From Cinnamomum chago (Eukaryota; Streptophyta; Magnoliopsida; Laurales; Lauraceae), in the NCBI GenBank assembly GCA_038049695.1, contig CP142453.1, forward strand, positions 2,931,501 through 2,995,500: a stretch of 64,000 nucleotides of DNA. The letters run 5' to 3'. Below the pieces are notes generated by a model. The model made no database searches, had not been told where the DNA came from, and saw only the letters and a program-made list of their open reading frames with translations. Numbering within the stretch: position 1 is the first letter of the stretch; every line of letters starts with the position of its first letter. Shown here in pieces: positions 12,302 to 24,478 of this stretch. A program made the translations under genes and the position numbers.

Positions 12302-15300
12302 CTAATCAGTGGAAGAGACGAATCGGACATCGAGTTGCTTGTGGGCCACCTTCTCGCGCACAAAATGATAATCTATCTCGATGTGCTTGGTACGGGCATG
12401 AAAGACAGGGTTGAAGGCGAGAGAGATGGCACTAATGTTGTCACACCAAATAAGCGGAGCGTCTCGCAGCGAAATATGAAGTTCACGAAGAAGGGAGCAC
12501 AGCCAGGTGACCTCGGCAGCGGTATGGGCCAAACATTTGTATTCAGCCTCAGTGGAAGATCGTGCAACTGTGGGTTGTTTCTTGGAACACCACGAGATAG
12601 GATTAAGGCCCAAGAAAACACAATAGCCGCCAGTGGACCAACGATCGGATGGAGAGCTAGCCCAATTAGCATCACAATAAGACTGAAGTTGTAATGGGCC
12701 ACGACGGAAATGAAAACCATAAGTGAGAGTGCCCTTGAGGAAGCGAAGAATATGCTTGACAGCGGCCAGGTGAACCTTGGTGGGAGCGTGCAGGAACTGG
12801 CACACTTGATTTACAGAAAAAGTAATATCAGGCCGAGTAAGGGAGAGATATTGTAGGGCACCCACAATGCTTCTGTAAGTAGTGGGGTCAGAAAGAGGTA
12901 AACCATCCAAGGGACCCAACTTGATGTTAGACACAGGTGAAGCAACAGGCTTGCAACCTATCATATCAGTCTTGGTGAGGAGATCGGTCACATATTTTGT
13001 TTGTGATAGAAATAGTCCGTTGTCGTGATGGTAGGCCTCAATACCTAAAAAATATGTGAGTGGGCCCAAATCCTTCATTTTGAAGTGATGGCCCAAATGC
13101 TTGAAAAAAGTGGAGATAGTAGAACTATTATTCCCTGTGATGATGATGTCGTCGACATATAGTAGAAGATAGGTGAGGCACCCATTCGCATAGTGAATAA
13201 AAAGAGAGGGATCAGAAACAGAGATCTTGAACCCCAAGTCAACGAGCTGAAAGGTGAACTTCTCGTACCAAGCACGAGGCGCCTGAGGGAGTCCATAAAT
13301 GGATTTCTTCATGCGACAAACAAAGGAAGACCGTTCAGGGTCAATATATCCAGGAGGTTGATTCATATAAACCTCTTCATGTAGGTCCCTATGCAGAAAT
13401 GCACTTTCAACGTCCAATTGGCGTAGGGCCAATTATAGGTCAATGCTAGAGAGAGAATGACCCGAATGGTGGTGTGTTTAACCACAGGGCTGAAGGTATC
13501 CACAAAGTCTACCCCGGGTTGCTGATGAAACCCTTTGGCAACCAAACAGGCTTTGTAACAGTGAATTGATTCATCGGGATTGCGTTTGATGCGATAAACC
13601 CATTTACACCCGACCACATTCATTTGAGGTGTTTTAGGAACGAGAACCCAAGTGCCACTTCTTTGTAATGCAGTAAACTCCAAGTCCATAGCTGCCCCTC
13701 CATTCAGGAGATTTACTAGCTTGAGTGTAGCAAGTGGGCTCAACTGTGGCAGCCATAAGTGCAAGTGGTATAGGGTGTTTGGTGTTGAGCCATACCTTTT
13801 TCTTGACAATACCAGATTTGGACCGGATTTGCATTGAATGTTGGTGTGGGGGTGGGTGTTGTGGAGTAGGTATAAAGGGTGAAGAAGTAGGATTGATGGG
13901 CTCTAATGCATGAGAGGCAGAACCAATGGGTTGGATAGGCATAGGCACATCAGGTGGTATGGAAAGAGAATTGGGTGGGATGGCCATAGGTGGAGATTGT
14001 GCAGGTTGAAGAGTGGGCTAGGAAGGTTCAGTTAAAGGAGGACATTGCACGGTAGAGACTGATGAGCTGGGCCCAGTTTAGGGGAAAGAAGCTGGCACAG
14101 AAGGGGGGGGGGGGGGGGTTTAAGAGGTAATGGAGGCCGAGAGCTAATAGGGAGAGTGGACGTAGTGGATGAAAGCCATTGATTTATGGGTCCAAAGACA
14201 ACAAATGGGTCAGTATATGGAGTTTGGGTTTTGAGAACAGGGGTGGGTGTTCCCTCTTTGAAAGGAAACGTGTGCTCATCAAATATGACATGGCGAGAGA
14301 CATAAACACGACTAGAAGATGGGTCTAGACACCTATAGCCCTTATGAGTGAGACTGTAGCCAATGAAAACACACTTTTTGGACTTGAACTCAAGCTTGTT
14401 AGACCGGTATGGATGAAGTCAGGGGTAACATGCACACCCAAAAATTTTGAGGTAGGAATAGTTAGGTGGAACATGAAAAAAGACTTCATATGGAGAAACC
14501 TTTGGGTGAGAAACAATGGGCATCCTATTAATGAGATAGACGGCCGTATTAAAGGCCTCAAACCAATAGGTTGAAGGCATGGAGGAATGGGCCAAAAGAG
14601 TGAGTCCAGTCTCAACGATGTGGCGATGCTTACGTTCAACCACACCGTTTTGTTCAGGTGTGTGCAGACACGAAAATTGATGGGAGATGCCATGGATGTT
14701 CAAAAAAGTACGAAATTTGGTACCAGTAAATTCACCTCCGCCATCAGAGCAAAAATATTGAATTGTAGTGTTAAACAATTTTTCTACATTGGCTTTAAAT
14801 TTGATGAAGGTATCAAAAAATTAGATTTTAACATTAAGGGATAGGGCCAGCAATAACGTGAAAAATCATCAATAAAAATTACATAATACTTGAAACCACT
14901 AATAGAAGACACAGGAGAAGCCCCCCAAACATCACAATGAATAATCTTAAGCGGTTTAAAAGAGACAGTAGAAGATAAGGGAAAAGGTAACTTGGAGCGC
15001 TTTCCAAGTTGACGCGACGAACACACATTCTTGCTAGGTTTTATTGATGGAGAGAAACCGGACGTTATAGCTTGCTGAATAGATAAAGATGGATGACCTA
15101 AACGATGGTGCCAGACATCGTTTGAAATACGGCGGCTCACAAACGAAGCTTTGGCATTATTGATGGGGGGACGAAAAGGATAAAGCCCGTGCTCAATCAG
15201 CCCTCGGTAGAGCGTCCTCCCCGAAGTTTTGTCCTTCACAGAAAAACCATTTTCATCAAACAAAAAAACACAATTATTGTCATGAGAAAAGGATTGGACA

Positions 15301-16534
15301 GATAATAAATGAGTTGAGGCTTGTGGGCAGTGCAAAATGTTTTTCAAAGTATATGTGGTGGAGGGTGTGTGGAAAACAGTAGAGCCAATATTAGATATAG
15401 ACAGACCTTGACCATTACCCACTTGCACATTATCAGACCCTTGATATTGGGAGTGAATGGAAAGGTTGCTCAAATCAGAGGTGACATGATGGGTTGCACC
15501 TGTGTCAGAGTACCAAGTGTTGTCAGTGCTTGGCTATTGAGAAGCCACCATTACTACAAGACGTTGGGTCGGAATGCTACCCTAAAAGGCACAGTTCATG
15601 CGATTGTAGCAATCTATTGCCGTGTAGCCTAGTTTGCCACAGATCTGACATAGTGGGCGATTACCTCGCTGATTTCATCAGAAGGTCCACGAGTCTGAAG
15701 GTCTTGGCCTGTCGAATGAGAACCATAAACACTTCTAGCTCCAGAGATAGGCGGCCTAGGCTGCCGCTGGTTGGAACGTGAGTTGCTGGATGAAGCTCTG
15801 TTCTGCGGCTGTCCTTTGTTGTTATTGGAGTGATATGGGTTGTACTGTTTTTTTGCTAGCCGAATAAGCTGTAGATGGATCAACGACAGTGTCTTCAGCT
15901 AAGCTTAGTTCCTCACAAACAAGGAAGGTGTGAAGTGCCTCAAGAGAAACAGGGTCCAAACGGAGCGGGTGCGAATAGACGTTTGAAACGGACGATACAC
16001 AGAGGGAAGTCCGTTCAAAGTGTGAAGAATAATGTCGTCCTCGTTGACAAGAGCACCACATGACGCGAGTTGATCGGTGATGAGTTTGATTTGGTGAAGG
16101 TAATCTTGCATGGAGGAGTTTCCTTTCTTCACTTGTTGAAGTCGTTTCTTCAATTCGATGACATGGGAATGGGACAAATACGCGAATCTTCGCTCCAGTG
16201 AATCCCACGCCTCTTTTGAAGTTGACATGTTCACAATGTAGGGAAGAGTGGATGTTGATAGAGTGGCATTGATCCAGCTAAGGAGAGTTTGATCTTTTTC
16301 AAACCAAACAAGATAATCAGGATTTGGTGTGGTTTTACCATTAGCACCTGCAAGTTCCTTTGGTGGAGCAGGATGGGAACCATCGATGAAACCTTCAATG
16401 CGATGGTTGCGTAAAACTGGGCGAAATAGTGATTTCCAGAGAAGGAAATTAGTGATGTCTAACTTGATAGGTATGAGGTGGGCAATGTTGGAGACAACAA
16501 GGTTGGAAGCAGGGGTAGAAGAAGAGGACGTCAT
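12302..16534 (-). pseudogene. Degenerate copia gag-pol polyprotein
   Basis: Minus-strand coding remnants in family order. Gag (UBN2 type) starts at 16534 and includes a STSKEAWDSLERRF segment. A zinc knuckle lies at 15609-15650. The protease active site DTG is at 15498-15506. Integrase has WHHRLGHPS, then core motifs HCDVWG, FIDDFSR, SDGGGEF and NGVVERKHR. RT begins around 13700, with YVDD at 13148-13159. RNase H has SSTEAEY near 12530. Reading changes frame several times, for example near 14780 and 13400-13440. The zinc knuckle histidine is replaced by tyrosine, and one integrase zinc cysteine (CSSR where CxxC is expected) is lost. A G homopolymer lies near 14103-14118. Confidence 0.9.
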
Positions 16535-16604
16535 GTTTGAAAAGATGATGATGACAAGTGAGGAAGATGGCCCAGGTGGAGCTTTGCACGGTGGTGCTTA
16601 AGGT

Positions 16605-16616
16605 GCTCTGATACCA
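16605..16616 (-). other. Primer-binding site, initiator tRNA-Met type
   Basis: On the minus strand TGGTATCAGAGC abuts the end of the 5' LTR with no spacer. This is the standard complement of the 3' end of plant initiator tRNA-Met used by copia elements. Confidence 0.93.
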
Positions 16617-16876
16617 TAAAACAGAGGAGATTCTGAATGAACCCACGTTGGCTTTTGTGGTTGGTTGTTATATTATTTTATACTCTTTTGTATTGAGATA
16701 ATTACAAATCAAAGAGGATTCTACAAGTCGTACAAGATAACCATTAAAAAAGAATAGAAAGGGATGAGTTGGAGAGGATAACAATCACTCGGTTACAGTT
16801 GTTGGAGATTTACAGCTGTGAAGAGATAGCCTGAATACAGGCAGACCCAATGGGCTGAACTGAATGCTCTTTATCA
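16617..16876 (-). repeat. 5' LTR of the copia element
   Basis: A 260-bp LTR paired with 11944-12203. Transcription of the element would start in this copy and run toward lower coordinates. In element orientation it begins TGATAAAG and ends GTTTTA. Confidence 0.92.
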
Positions 16877-16881
16877 AAACC

Positions 16882-19234
16882 AACACACTTGCAAAGTATA
16901 CGCAACTTCTAAGCTAAATATATTGGTCCAGGTGTCCCACACTGCTAGTCGGCTGGTTAGGGACCTATTCCATGTGTGTGCATGAGTTTGAGTCCCATGT
17001 AAAGCTGAGAAGGAAAAAGAAATGTTGGTCCAAGTCATGCCTTTAAACATTTCTGGGCTCACCATCTCCTTAAACTATTGAATACTAAGTCTGAAAAAGG
17101 ACAATGGCCCTGAATTTGAGTTTGGACAAAATAATATTGAATTGGGATAGGATTGAGACCTTTGGTAAATGGGTAGTTAGTGTCATTATTCTATGCAAAA
17201 TTGTGTGGAAGTGGAACACCTTAGCTCAGCCCCAAAAACATAATAATCAGAAGAAATGACTGGACAAATTATATTCAGTTCCTTGTGCATCATTAACATC
17301 TTCAATATTTGACTGTATGTGTGTGTGAGAGAGAGAGAGACCCAATACAGTTAAGAGAGAGAGAGAGAGAGAGAGACCCAATACAGTTAAGAGAGATCAG
17401 TCTTTTCATCATCCTACCGACCCTTTCAGTTGAGAATGGGTAGTCTGTCTCTTTTGATACTTCCACTATGCTCTTTATACTTGCACTCAATTAAACTAGA
17501 AAATTAAAAATGGAGTAGTCTTTGATCCTTCCCCTATGATTAATTATACTTCACTCAATTATTCTGTATTTCAGCAGAGGGGTGAAGTTTTTTCTAGAAT
17601 CTGCCCTTGACCTCTGATCTTGGAAGAATTGGTCTTAATAAAGACTTTCTAACTGTAAAGCTTGTATTTGGATGCTAGTACATGGAGGTCCACCAAAAAG
17701 GGTGTATGACATGAATAAGCTAAAGTTGTAATCCCAACATCATGGTCAGTCATCAAAGCCAGATTTGATTTCCCTAATTCCAAACACCAGCAGATCAGAA
17801 ACACCTGACTACCAAACACTTTTCTATATATAAGAAAAAAGAAAAAAAGAAAAAAAATCTTAATCTACCCCAACTTATTTTCTTATAGCATTGCTTGCTT
17901 ATGCTTTCCTACTCCAATCTAGGCTTGAACCTAGCTACTCTAGCTTTCCCTGAGAAGAGGACTTTGATGCTGAGTTTGGAATTTGGATCCTCTTGAGTGT
18001 CTCATTTGGAGTGGAACCAGCGGAAGTGCGGAACTCCACAGTGGGCCTGTCTATTGAAAACCTAAGTAGCTTAAAATGAACACAAGCTTCATGTAAGAGT
18101 TGGTCTCATCTATCATATCCAAATATTTGTATAAACCCCACCTATCCTACCAAATCGATTTGATACTGTATTGGTATCTGATACTGCATCGATACTTCTA
18201 AGATATAAGACTAGTATATCCTACTTAGCAAGTCCATTATTTCATATAGTTCTTTAAATTCTCTTACTTCTCAATATAAATTTTTTTTTTTTACAAAGGA
18301 ACATAAACAGTGATAATTTTATTAATTCAAATGTGATTTACAGAAAAAATTACGATGCCCATATCTGTGTCCGTATCCTATATTTCAAAAAGTATAGAGT
18401 CGTGACAGTCGTCTGTGCCTGAACCTAGGCATTGTAGGGTACACAATATAATGCATGGGTAATCATATTCATTCATCACATTATTAATCTTACTATCAAT
18501 TTTATAGTAGAATCAGCTTTTATTAAAGCGAGATCTAGAGGCATCCCATAAGGAGATGGCGTTCATTTTAAGTGGATTGGATTTTCAATTGGCAGGCATG
18601 ACATTGACACTCGGACTCTTTGATGTCTATTAGATGAGCTAGTGCTAGAAAGACACAGGATAGTGATGGAAATGGTGCCAATCTATTGGCCAGGAGACGA
18701 CATGGGGTATTTATTATCTACTTATCTATACAAGTGGAATCAGCATCTTTTGAGTTATCTTTATCCTGTCGATTTGGGTAGGGAACAAAATAGTATAACA
18801 CAACATTATTAATTATCATATACAACTTCCAAATTAACAATGCAAATAAAAATCAGTTGATGGATGATGCTCATTACATGAGATCCAACCAGTAAAATAT
18901 GTGAGATGAAATTTGCATTTGGGAGATGACTAAAGATGATCACCCTTTTTTTGTGGAATCATCAGATCTTATACTAACCTAATGTTACAGTAAGGACCCA
19001 TTTGTTTGATGTAATTGAAAAGTGGTTAAAAATTAAAAATCATAGGTGAATATCTGAAATGACCATCGAATAACGTCCGTATTAATAGAATTGAATTAAG
19101 AGAAGATAAGGAATGACTACTCAGCCTTCACCCAAGTAATTTAAAGTGGAATTTTCACTCGTGGAAATGTTTGCATGTGGACATTCCAATACACCTGTCA
19201 AAAAAGGAGTGGGGCTTAGGAACCTCCTTGAATT
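16882..19234. other. Intergenic, no gene seen
   Basis: AT-rich DNA between the copia element and the TRIM-like element. Only the GA duplication stands out. Confidence 0.45.
17325..17395. repeat. GA microsatellite inside a tandem duplication
   Basis: Two copies of a unit made of a (GA)n run followed by CCCAATACAGTTAA, near 17326-17353 and 17354-17393. It is non-coding; the length of the GA run differs between copies. Confidence 0.7.
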
Positions 19235-19592
19235 TATTGAGGAGTGGGCTCCACCCGAGGGGTTATTGAGGAGTGGGCTCCACCCGAGGGGGAATATTGA
19301 AAAGTATTTTCGCTGCCTCTACTAACACCTTGAGGTTTTGGTAGGAATGACTAGCTAAAGAAATTCAAGATGGTATCAGAGTCAACCGGTCGTGAATTCG
19401 AATCATAAGAGGATTGACTCGGTGCAAAAAAAAAAAAAATGCGTGTCGCCAAAAGTGTGCCGGCCAGGTTCCACCTAAGGGGGAGTATTGAGAAGCGGGC
19501 TCCACCCGAGGGGGAATATTGAAAAGTATTTTCGCTGCCTCTACTAAAGCCTTGAGGTTTTGATAGGAATGACTAGCTAAAGAAATTTAAGA
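19235..19592 (+). mobile_element. TRIM-like miniature LTR retrotransposon
   Basis: Two direct repeats of 107 bp (19264-19370 and 19486-19592, about 6 differences by eye) flank a 115-bp interior. The interior begins with TGGTATCAGAG (19371-19381), an initiator tRNA-Met primer-binding site, and ends with a purine tract AAGGGGGAG (19477-19485). That is the LTR-PBS-PPT-LTR layout of a terminal-repeat retrotransposon in miniature, with no coding capacity. The first 29 bases of the left LTR are duplicated in tandem (19234-19262). Flanks GAATT (19230-19234) and AAATT (19593-19597) may be a decayed 5-bp target duplication. Exact LTR ends are uncertain. Confidence 0.75.
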
Positions 19593-22300
19593 AAATTCAC
19601 AGTGCTCGTTAGTGATGATGTGGATATCTACATGCAAGAACGGCTGTAGGAGAGAATTTCCTGTAATTTAAATCTTAAGAAAGTTAAGGTTCTATCTTCA
19701 TCACCTATACTTAGGTGAAGCTCATTTGACAATGAATTCTTATATTTTCAATGAAAACAAACAATGCCTAAGAGGCTTTCATAGGTGAAAGGATTAAATG
19801 CATTCATATTGTCCCAAAAAGATTTGAAAGTCAACAACATCAAAGCCCTTAGGAGCTTTTTGTTTGCACTCATTTACATAAATGTAGTTATTAGAAATAT
19901 ATAATTTTGATACATACGCACCTTTATTTACGCTCATTTATACATGCGTCTTCATAATTTTTGCTTGGAATAAGATGCGGTATCAAATCATGCTTAGTTT
20001 TATGCATTAAATATTTATCAGTTTTGAGACAAATGAAAACCTTAAATTTTTTTTTTCACCAAGAATAGAGACCCTTAACGTTATAAAACTAAAGTAGATA
20101 GGGACGCTAGCAAAAAGTACTAAAAAAAATACGTTTTCGGGCAAAATGACTGATCTGGTGTAAGGTCAGTTAAAATCATCTTTTCTGTCCGTTGGTCGCA
20201 TAATCTGTTTTTTTTCTTTTTTATAAAATCCCTTTTATCTATATAATTAAACCATCCGTCGTTTACTCATCTAAAAATAAGACTTCCAAACAAACATGAT
20301 AATGTATTTTACCTTTACAAAATTCACCCTACCCACGGAAGGATAGTATAGTAATGGCAACATACAACTGCAAAAGGTCAATCACTATCATTTCACAAAC
20401 CCAGCAAGGTTGAAATGTATCTTTTTAGTGGGCCCACAACAAATTAGAAAAAAAAATGTCAGCATGTTCGTTATAAATCATTGTCATCACACACCCTGAA
20501 AACGATTTAGGCCCACCTATACAAGCAAGTGGTATGGCACTCACATGACACTAATCCAATCAAGACCAGACAACGTTGTATTGGCTTTACACCAAAAGTT
20601 CCTTGAATATATAAGTTTGCATCAAATTGCCTCTAGCTACTGTTTTTTTTTTTTTACTTCCAATTTTTAGTGACCACTATCCAATCAAGATTAGTTGTTT
20701 GAAAAGCTTGCTTTTGCTCTAAAATTAAGCACAAGCATTACATCCATGATTGACCATTTAGCTTAGACCCTGTATGAAACACAAAGGATTCCAAGATGCC
20801 ATATAAAATGTATTGTTTTGTTTTTTCTACAAGCATACATTATTTCTATTAGGTGCATACTTCCCACTGGACATAATAGTATATATATCCTTATGTAAGT
20901 ATGAAGAAACATGACTCGGAGGATAGATTTGTCTCATTAGACATCTCTAGTTATTGATCAAGCGAAATATTAGTGTGAGGGTGTTTTTGTTCCGTTTTCA
21001 AGAAAGTTTTCACTCAAAATAAATATGTGGTTGTTTAGTGGAACTTTCTTTTTTTCTTCTTTCTTCTTCTTTCATCCCAATACCTTATCTAAAATCATGT
21101 CCCTTTCTTTGCACATGCATTAATTAAAGATACTGCTAACCTAATTTGAAACTAACTTTAATGGCTCTCCCAAAAGCAATATAAAACAAAATCTTCATAT
21201 TTTTTTATGTGACGCTCTTGCCCTTAAGATCAATCATACTTCTAGAGAGCATTATCCCTACCTCCCTCTTTCATCTCTCCATATCAAGAATCCATTGTTG
21301 CACCAAATAAGTTAAACAGCATTTCTACATCTTGAAAAAAAAAAAAAAACAACAAAAAATAGATAGGAGAATCCCAAACAAGGCAAAATTTCTCTCTAAA
21401 TGAGAACTTGTTTATACCACAAGAGGACTCTTTGCTTAGTGGACTTCTGTTTTCACCAAAGAGAGGAATTTTATATTCCCTACCCCTTCCAATGACATAA
21501 AAAGTATCTTTATCAAAGAAAATCAGTCCATTTTTCCTTAAAATAAAAAGTGTCGTACCAAACAACACAATAGGATGCACCAAAAATCAAAATAGATTTT
21601 CTCGCTATCACAAAACCCTCTTGTTGCATAAATGCACCTAAGATACACTATCAAAGGCAATGCTTCTAAGCAAAGTATTTCTATCCTTTTTTTATCAATC
21701 TACTTTTATTTATTTATTTTTCATTCTACTAATAGTACGCCCCACCCCAACCAAGATGGGACTTTTATCACTTTATTACAATCTAACAAATCATTTTCAC
21801 GTCATGGGCCCACAAATGGACCTTATCTATCATTTAAGTATGGATCCTCTTTTGCGACTATTACACAAGAATTTTGGTACTCCGTCATGGGGGCCTACAT
21901 AGAAATTATCTGGACCGTTGAAGGTGAATCCCATCCCCTGCAATCACAATCACATATCATAAGTTTCACCTCAAGAGAGCGGGTTCTATCATACAATTGA
22001 GCACCGTGATGACAACGTGATTAGCACCACGCTAGCATGTGCAGTCAAGTTTCTATCATGACACCACATCAGATGGTGGGATCCACTTTTGGTAAACTGA
22101 AACTTAAGGGTGTACAATTAGACAGGATGAAATTCACCTTGAACGGTCTGGATGATCTCTATGTGGCCCATTAGGATATGATCAGCAGTTTTGCTCTTTT
22201 AATCTCTCCATGGCATTTTTTTGTAATTTACACCCTATTGAGGTCCAATTCATCAATTCAAACCTTTCTGGTTCTTTCTAACAATCTTATTATTCTCGAA
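19593..22300. other. Intergenic, no gene seen
   Basis: About 2.7 kb of AT-rich sequence ending in the promoter region of the next gene. A 99-residue minus frame near 21284-21583 runs through an A/T homopolymer and shows no domain, so it is not called. Confidence 0.45.
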
Positions 22301-22309
22301 AAATCTATC

Positions 22310-23339
22310 CCTCTCTCTCTCTCTCTCATTTTTCCTTTGGAGCTCCATCGACTCCGATGAAACAAAACCCTAATTCTCATTCATAGACTTCTCAGGTAAT
22401 CTCTTCTTCTTCATCTTCTTATTCTTCTACTTCTTGTTATCAGCAATTCCGTACGATTTCTACGATCATATGTTCCCAGTTGAAACATTGGTTTGGCAAT
22501 TCTCAGATTCCATTGCATGGGATTTTTTTCGAAGAATGAAACCAAGTCAAAATTGAGGTTGGGTCTCTTGATTTGATACATTTTGGTGGTTTTATCTGAT
22601 AGTGATTGTCTTCTTGACTTGGAATTGAGAGATTTGAGCTTCATTGAGTTTGTTCACGTTTTCTTTTGCATGTTGTGTAGTTCAAATTTTGGAATATAGG
22701 GTTTTGGGTGGAAGACATTTTGGGCTATGGGTAGGATTTGTTTGGTTTAGATGACAAGATTTGGAGGATGTTGATAAAATCTTTGGGCCATGCACATCTG
22801 CTATCTGACATGCATAATTAATTGGGCCATGCACATCTGCTATCTGACATGCATAATTAACTGTGTCATATGAAGAACACATAATTATTAACATTGTTGA
22901 TTGTACCAATACTATCTTAAGGACTAGCTGGATAGTATTAGGCTGATGTGAATGAGCCTCACAATAGATTTGATGGAATCATTGATGTGATGAAATTGTT
23001 AATTATAAGGCTCGTTTTCTTTCCAACAGACCCTGTCCACTACTGGGTTTTTTAATGATACAATCTTCATCAGTTTTTTATCTTAAATTTTGAAAACTTT
23101 CTTTCAAGTGTTTTGCGATTTTGATGAATTTAACTTTTAACAGTACTTTTCATGGTTTTGGTTTTCTGCCTTTAGGTTTTTTTTTTCCCTTCCTCTGAGA
23201 ACTGGTCTCTTCTGGTTGGAATATGTGAAACATGAGGCAGGCATTTTCAAGTTATGATTGAGCATTGCAAATTTTAATGAAAATTAAGAATTTAGACTCT
23301 CTTTCAAAAGTTTTGAGTAATTTGTTCTTGTTCTACAAG
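22310..23339 (+). promoter_or_regulatory. Probable 5' UTR exon and 5' UTR intron
   Basis: A CT microsatellite (22310-22327), typical of plant 5' leaders, is followed by a likely donor CTCAG|GTAATC at 22395/22396. A matching acceptor CTACAAG|G at 23339/23340 sits two bases before the ATG at 23342. This gives a leader intron of about 944 bases holding a perfect 39-bp tandem duplication. Leader introns often raise expression in plants; that role here is inferred. Confidence 0.5.
22783..22860. repeat. Perfect 39-bp tandem duplication
   Basis: Two identical 39-base units starting TTGGGCCATGCAC lie at 22783-22821 and 22822-22860, inside the proposed 5' UTR intron. Perfect identity suggests a recent event. 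Confidence 0.88.
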
Positions 23340-23341
23340 GG

Positions 23342-24478
23342 ATGGAGACTAACAGATGTCATACTGATAATATAAATATCAATGCGTGTTTGCCTCCTCG
23401 AAAGCGTCTCCTTGCGGGACTGAAGACACAAAGTTGTGGAAACCCTTCTTCATCCCATTCTTCCTTTTCAAGTGATTTTGGTGCACGTCTTCATGAGTTT
23501 TTGGCCATTGACCCTGAGAAGCCATTTATTTCACCTGAGCAGATTGTTGAGGCCTCGAGATCGGCTGCATTAGCTGCAGCTGAGGTTGCAGCTGCAGCCA
23601 AAGCCAATGCCATGGAGAAAGCAGCAGCAGCAGTAAAGGCGACTGCTGCTGCCAAGAGTGCACTAGAGCTTGTAGCTTCAATGACAAAAAGGTCTGCTAG
23701 TGTTGAGACTTGCCGGCGAAGAAGCAAACTCAGAAAACATGTCCCTGTTAAGCTTTTGTATAAGGGTGGCCAACTGACCGCAAATCATGAGAGTGATGAG
23801 GAGTTGGCTCGAAGATTGCATCGAGCAATGAATAGTTCCCCTAGAATTTCAAAAAATCATGTACATTCAAACTGGAAAATTCACAGCCCGAAGACACATA
23901 GGCAACCTGCTCTAGGAGAAGCTATGAATTTCAAAGATTCTGTAGTCTGTGAAGGCATCTCACCGCCTTCTATCTGTAAAAAGAATGTTGAAGCTGGTGA
24001 TTGTGCTAGTTATATTTTGGACAGAGGAAGCTTGTCTAAATTAGATGAGGAAGTCAAGCTATGCGCTGCTGAAACTGATTGCTTTGATGCAGTGGAAACC
24101 CCGCATGAGGGAGAGAGAGGAAGGAAGTGCTGCGATTCACTCGGGGCAAAAGGTTTGAGTCATGGAAAGAAGGCTAGAATTAAACAAAAAAAGTTGCCTT
24201 TAAGCCTATGTAGCAGAAGAGATTGTAAAAAACCCAAAGAAAAAACAGAGTCCAAAGATTTTTCATCAACTGAAGAGAAATGCATCCCAAGAACCATGCC
24301 TTCATTCGCTGTGCAACCTTCAAATAAAGGCAAGGTCTCAGTTGAGTCTATAGCAATGTCCAAATGCCAAGATTTAGCAGCAACCAAAAGTTTTGCTGAA
24401 AGTAAAATCTTGCAACATCTTTGTTCAAAACCAACCATGACTACAGTATCGTCAACTATGATAAAAGTTGATCAATGA
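23342..24478 (+). CDS. Uncharacterised plant protein with alanine-rich helix
   Basis: One open coding exon of 378 residues. I do not recognise a named family. Visible parts: a basic PPRKRLLAGLK motif at residues 18-28; a Ser-rich linker at 31-44; SPEQIVEASRSAALAAA leading into an alanine-rich segment, probably helical or coiled-coil, at 64-115; a basic RRRSKLRKHVPVK cluster at 125-137; SDEELARRLHRAMNSSPR at 151-168; and a second lysine-rich cluster near residues 280-300 (KKARIKQKK, KKPKEK). The basic clusters could be nuclear localisation signals. There is no signal peptide or membrane segment. The ATG follows a likely leader-intron acceptor by two bases. Frame length, codon composition and the CT-rich leader support a real gene; the function is unknown. 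Confidence 0.8.
   Translation: METNRCHTDNININACLPPRKRLLAGLKTQSCGNPSSSHSSFSSDFGARLHEFLAIDPEKPFISPEQIVEASRSAALAAAEVAAAAKANAMEKAAAAVKATAAAKSALELVASMTKRSASVETCRRRSKLRKHVPVKLLYKGGQLTANHESDEELARRLHRAMNSSPRISKNHVHSNWKIHSPKTHRQPALGEAMNFKDSVVCEGISPPSICKKNVEAGDCASYILDRGSLSKLDEEVKLCAAETDCFDAVETPHEGERGRKCCDSLGAKGLSHGKKARIKQKKLPLSLCSRRDCKKPKEKTESKDFSSTEEKCIPRTMPSFAVQPSNKGKVSVESIAMSKCQDLAATKSFAESKILQHLCSKPTMTTVSSTMIKVDQ

Larger units (their letters stand above)
11939..16881 (-). mobile_element. Ty1/copia LTR retrotransposon, complete but decayed
   Basis: A 4.9-kb element in minus orientation: LTR 16617-16876, primer-binding site, gag-protease-integrase-RT-RNase H, polypurine tract, LTR 11944-12203. The 5-bp target duplication AAACC flanks it exactly (11939-11943 and 16877-16881). 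Domain order (integrase before reverse transcriptase) marks it as copia (Pseudoviridae type). The LTRs are both 260 bp and differ at about 10 positions by eye (about 96% identical), so the insertion is not recent. Coding frames are broken, so the element cannot move by itself. Confidence 0.93.

Noticed and set aside
12191-12694. 167-residue plus-strand frame inside the copia element
   Set aside because: Antisense shadow of the RNase H and RT region, which reads clearly on the minus strand.
14103-14118. Run of about 16 G in the copia element (and a C run at 49780-49796)
   Set aside because: Simple homopolymers, prone to sequencing-length error; no evidence of function.
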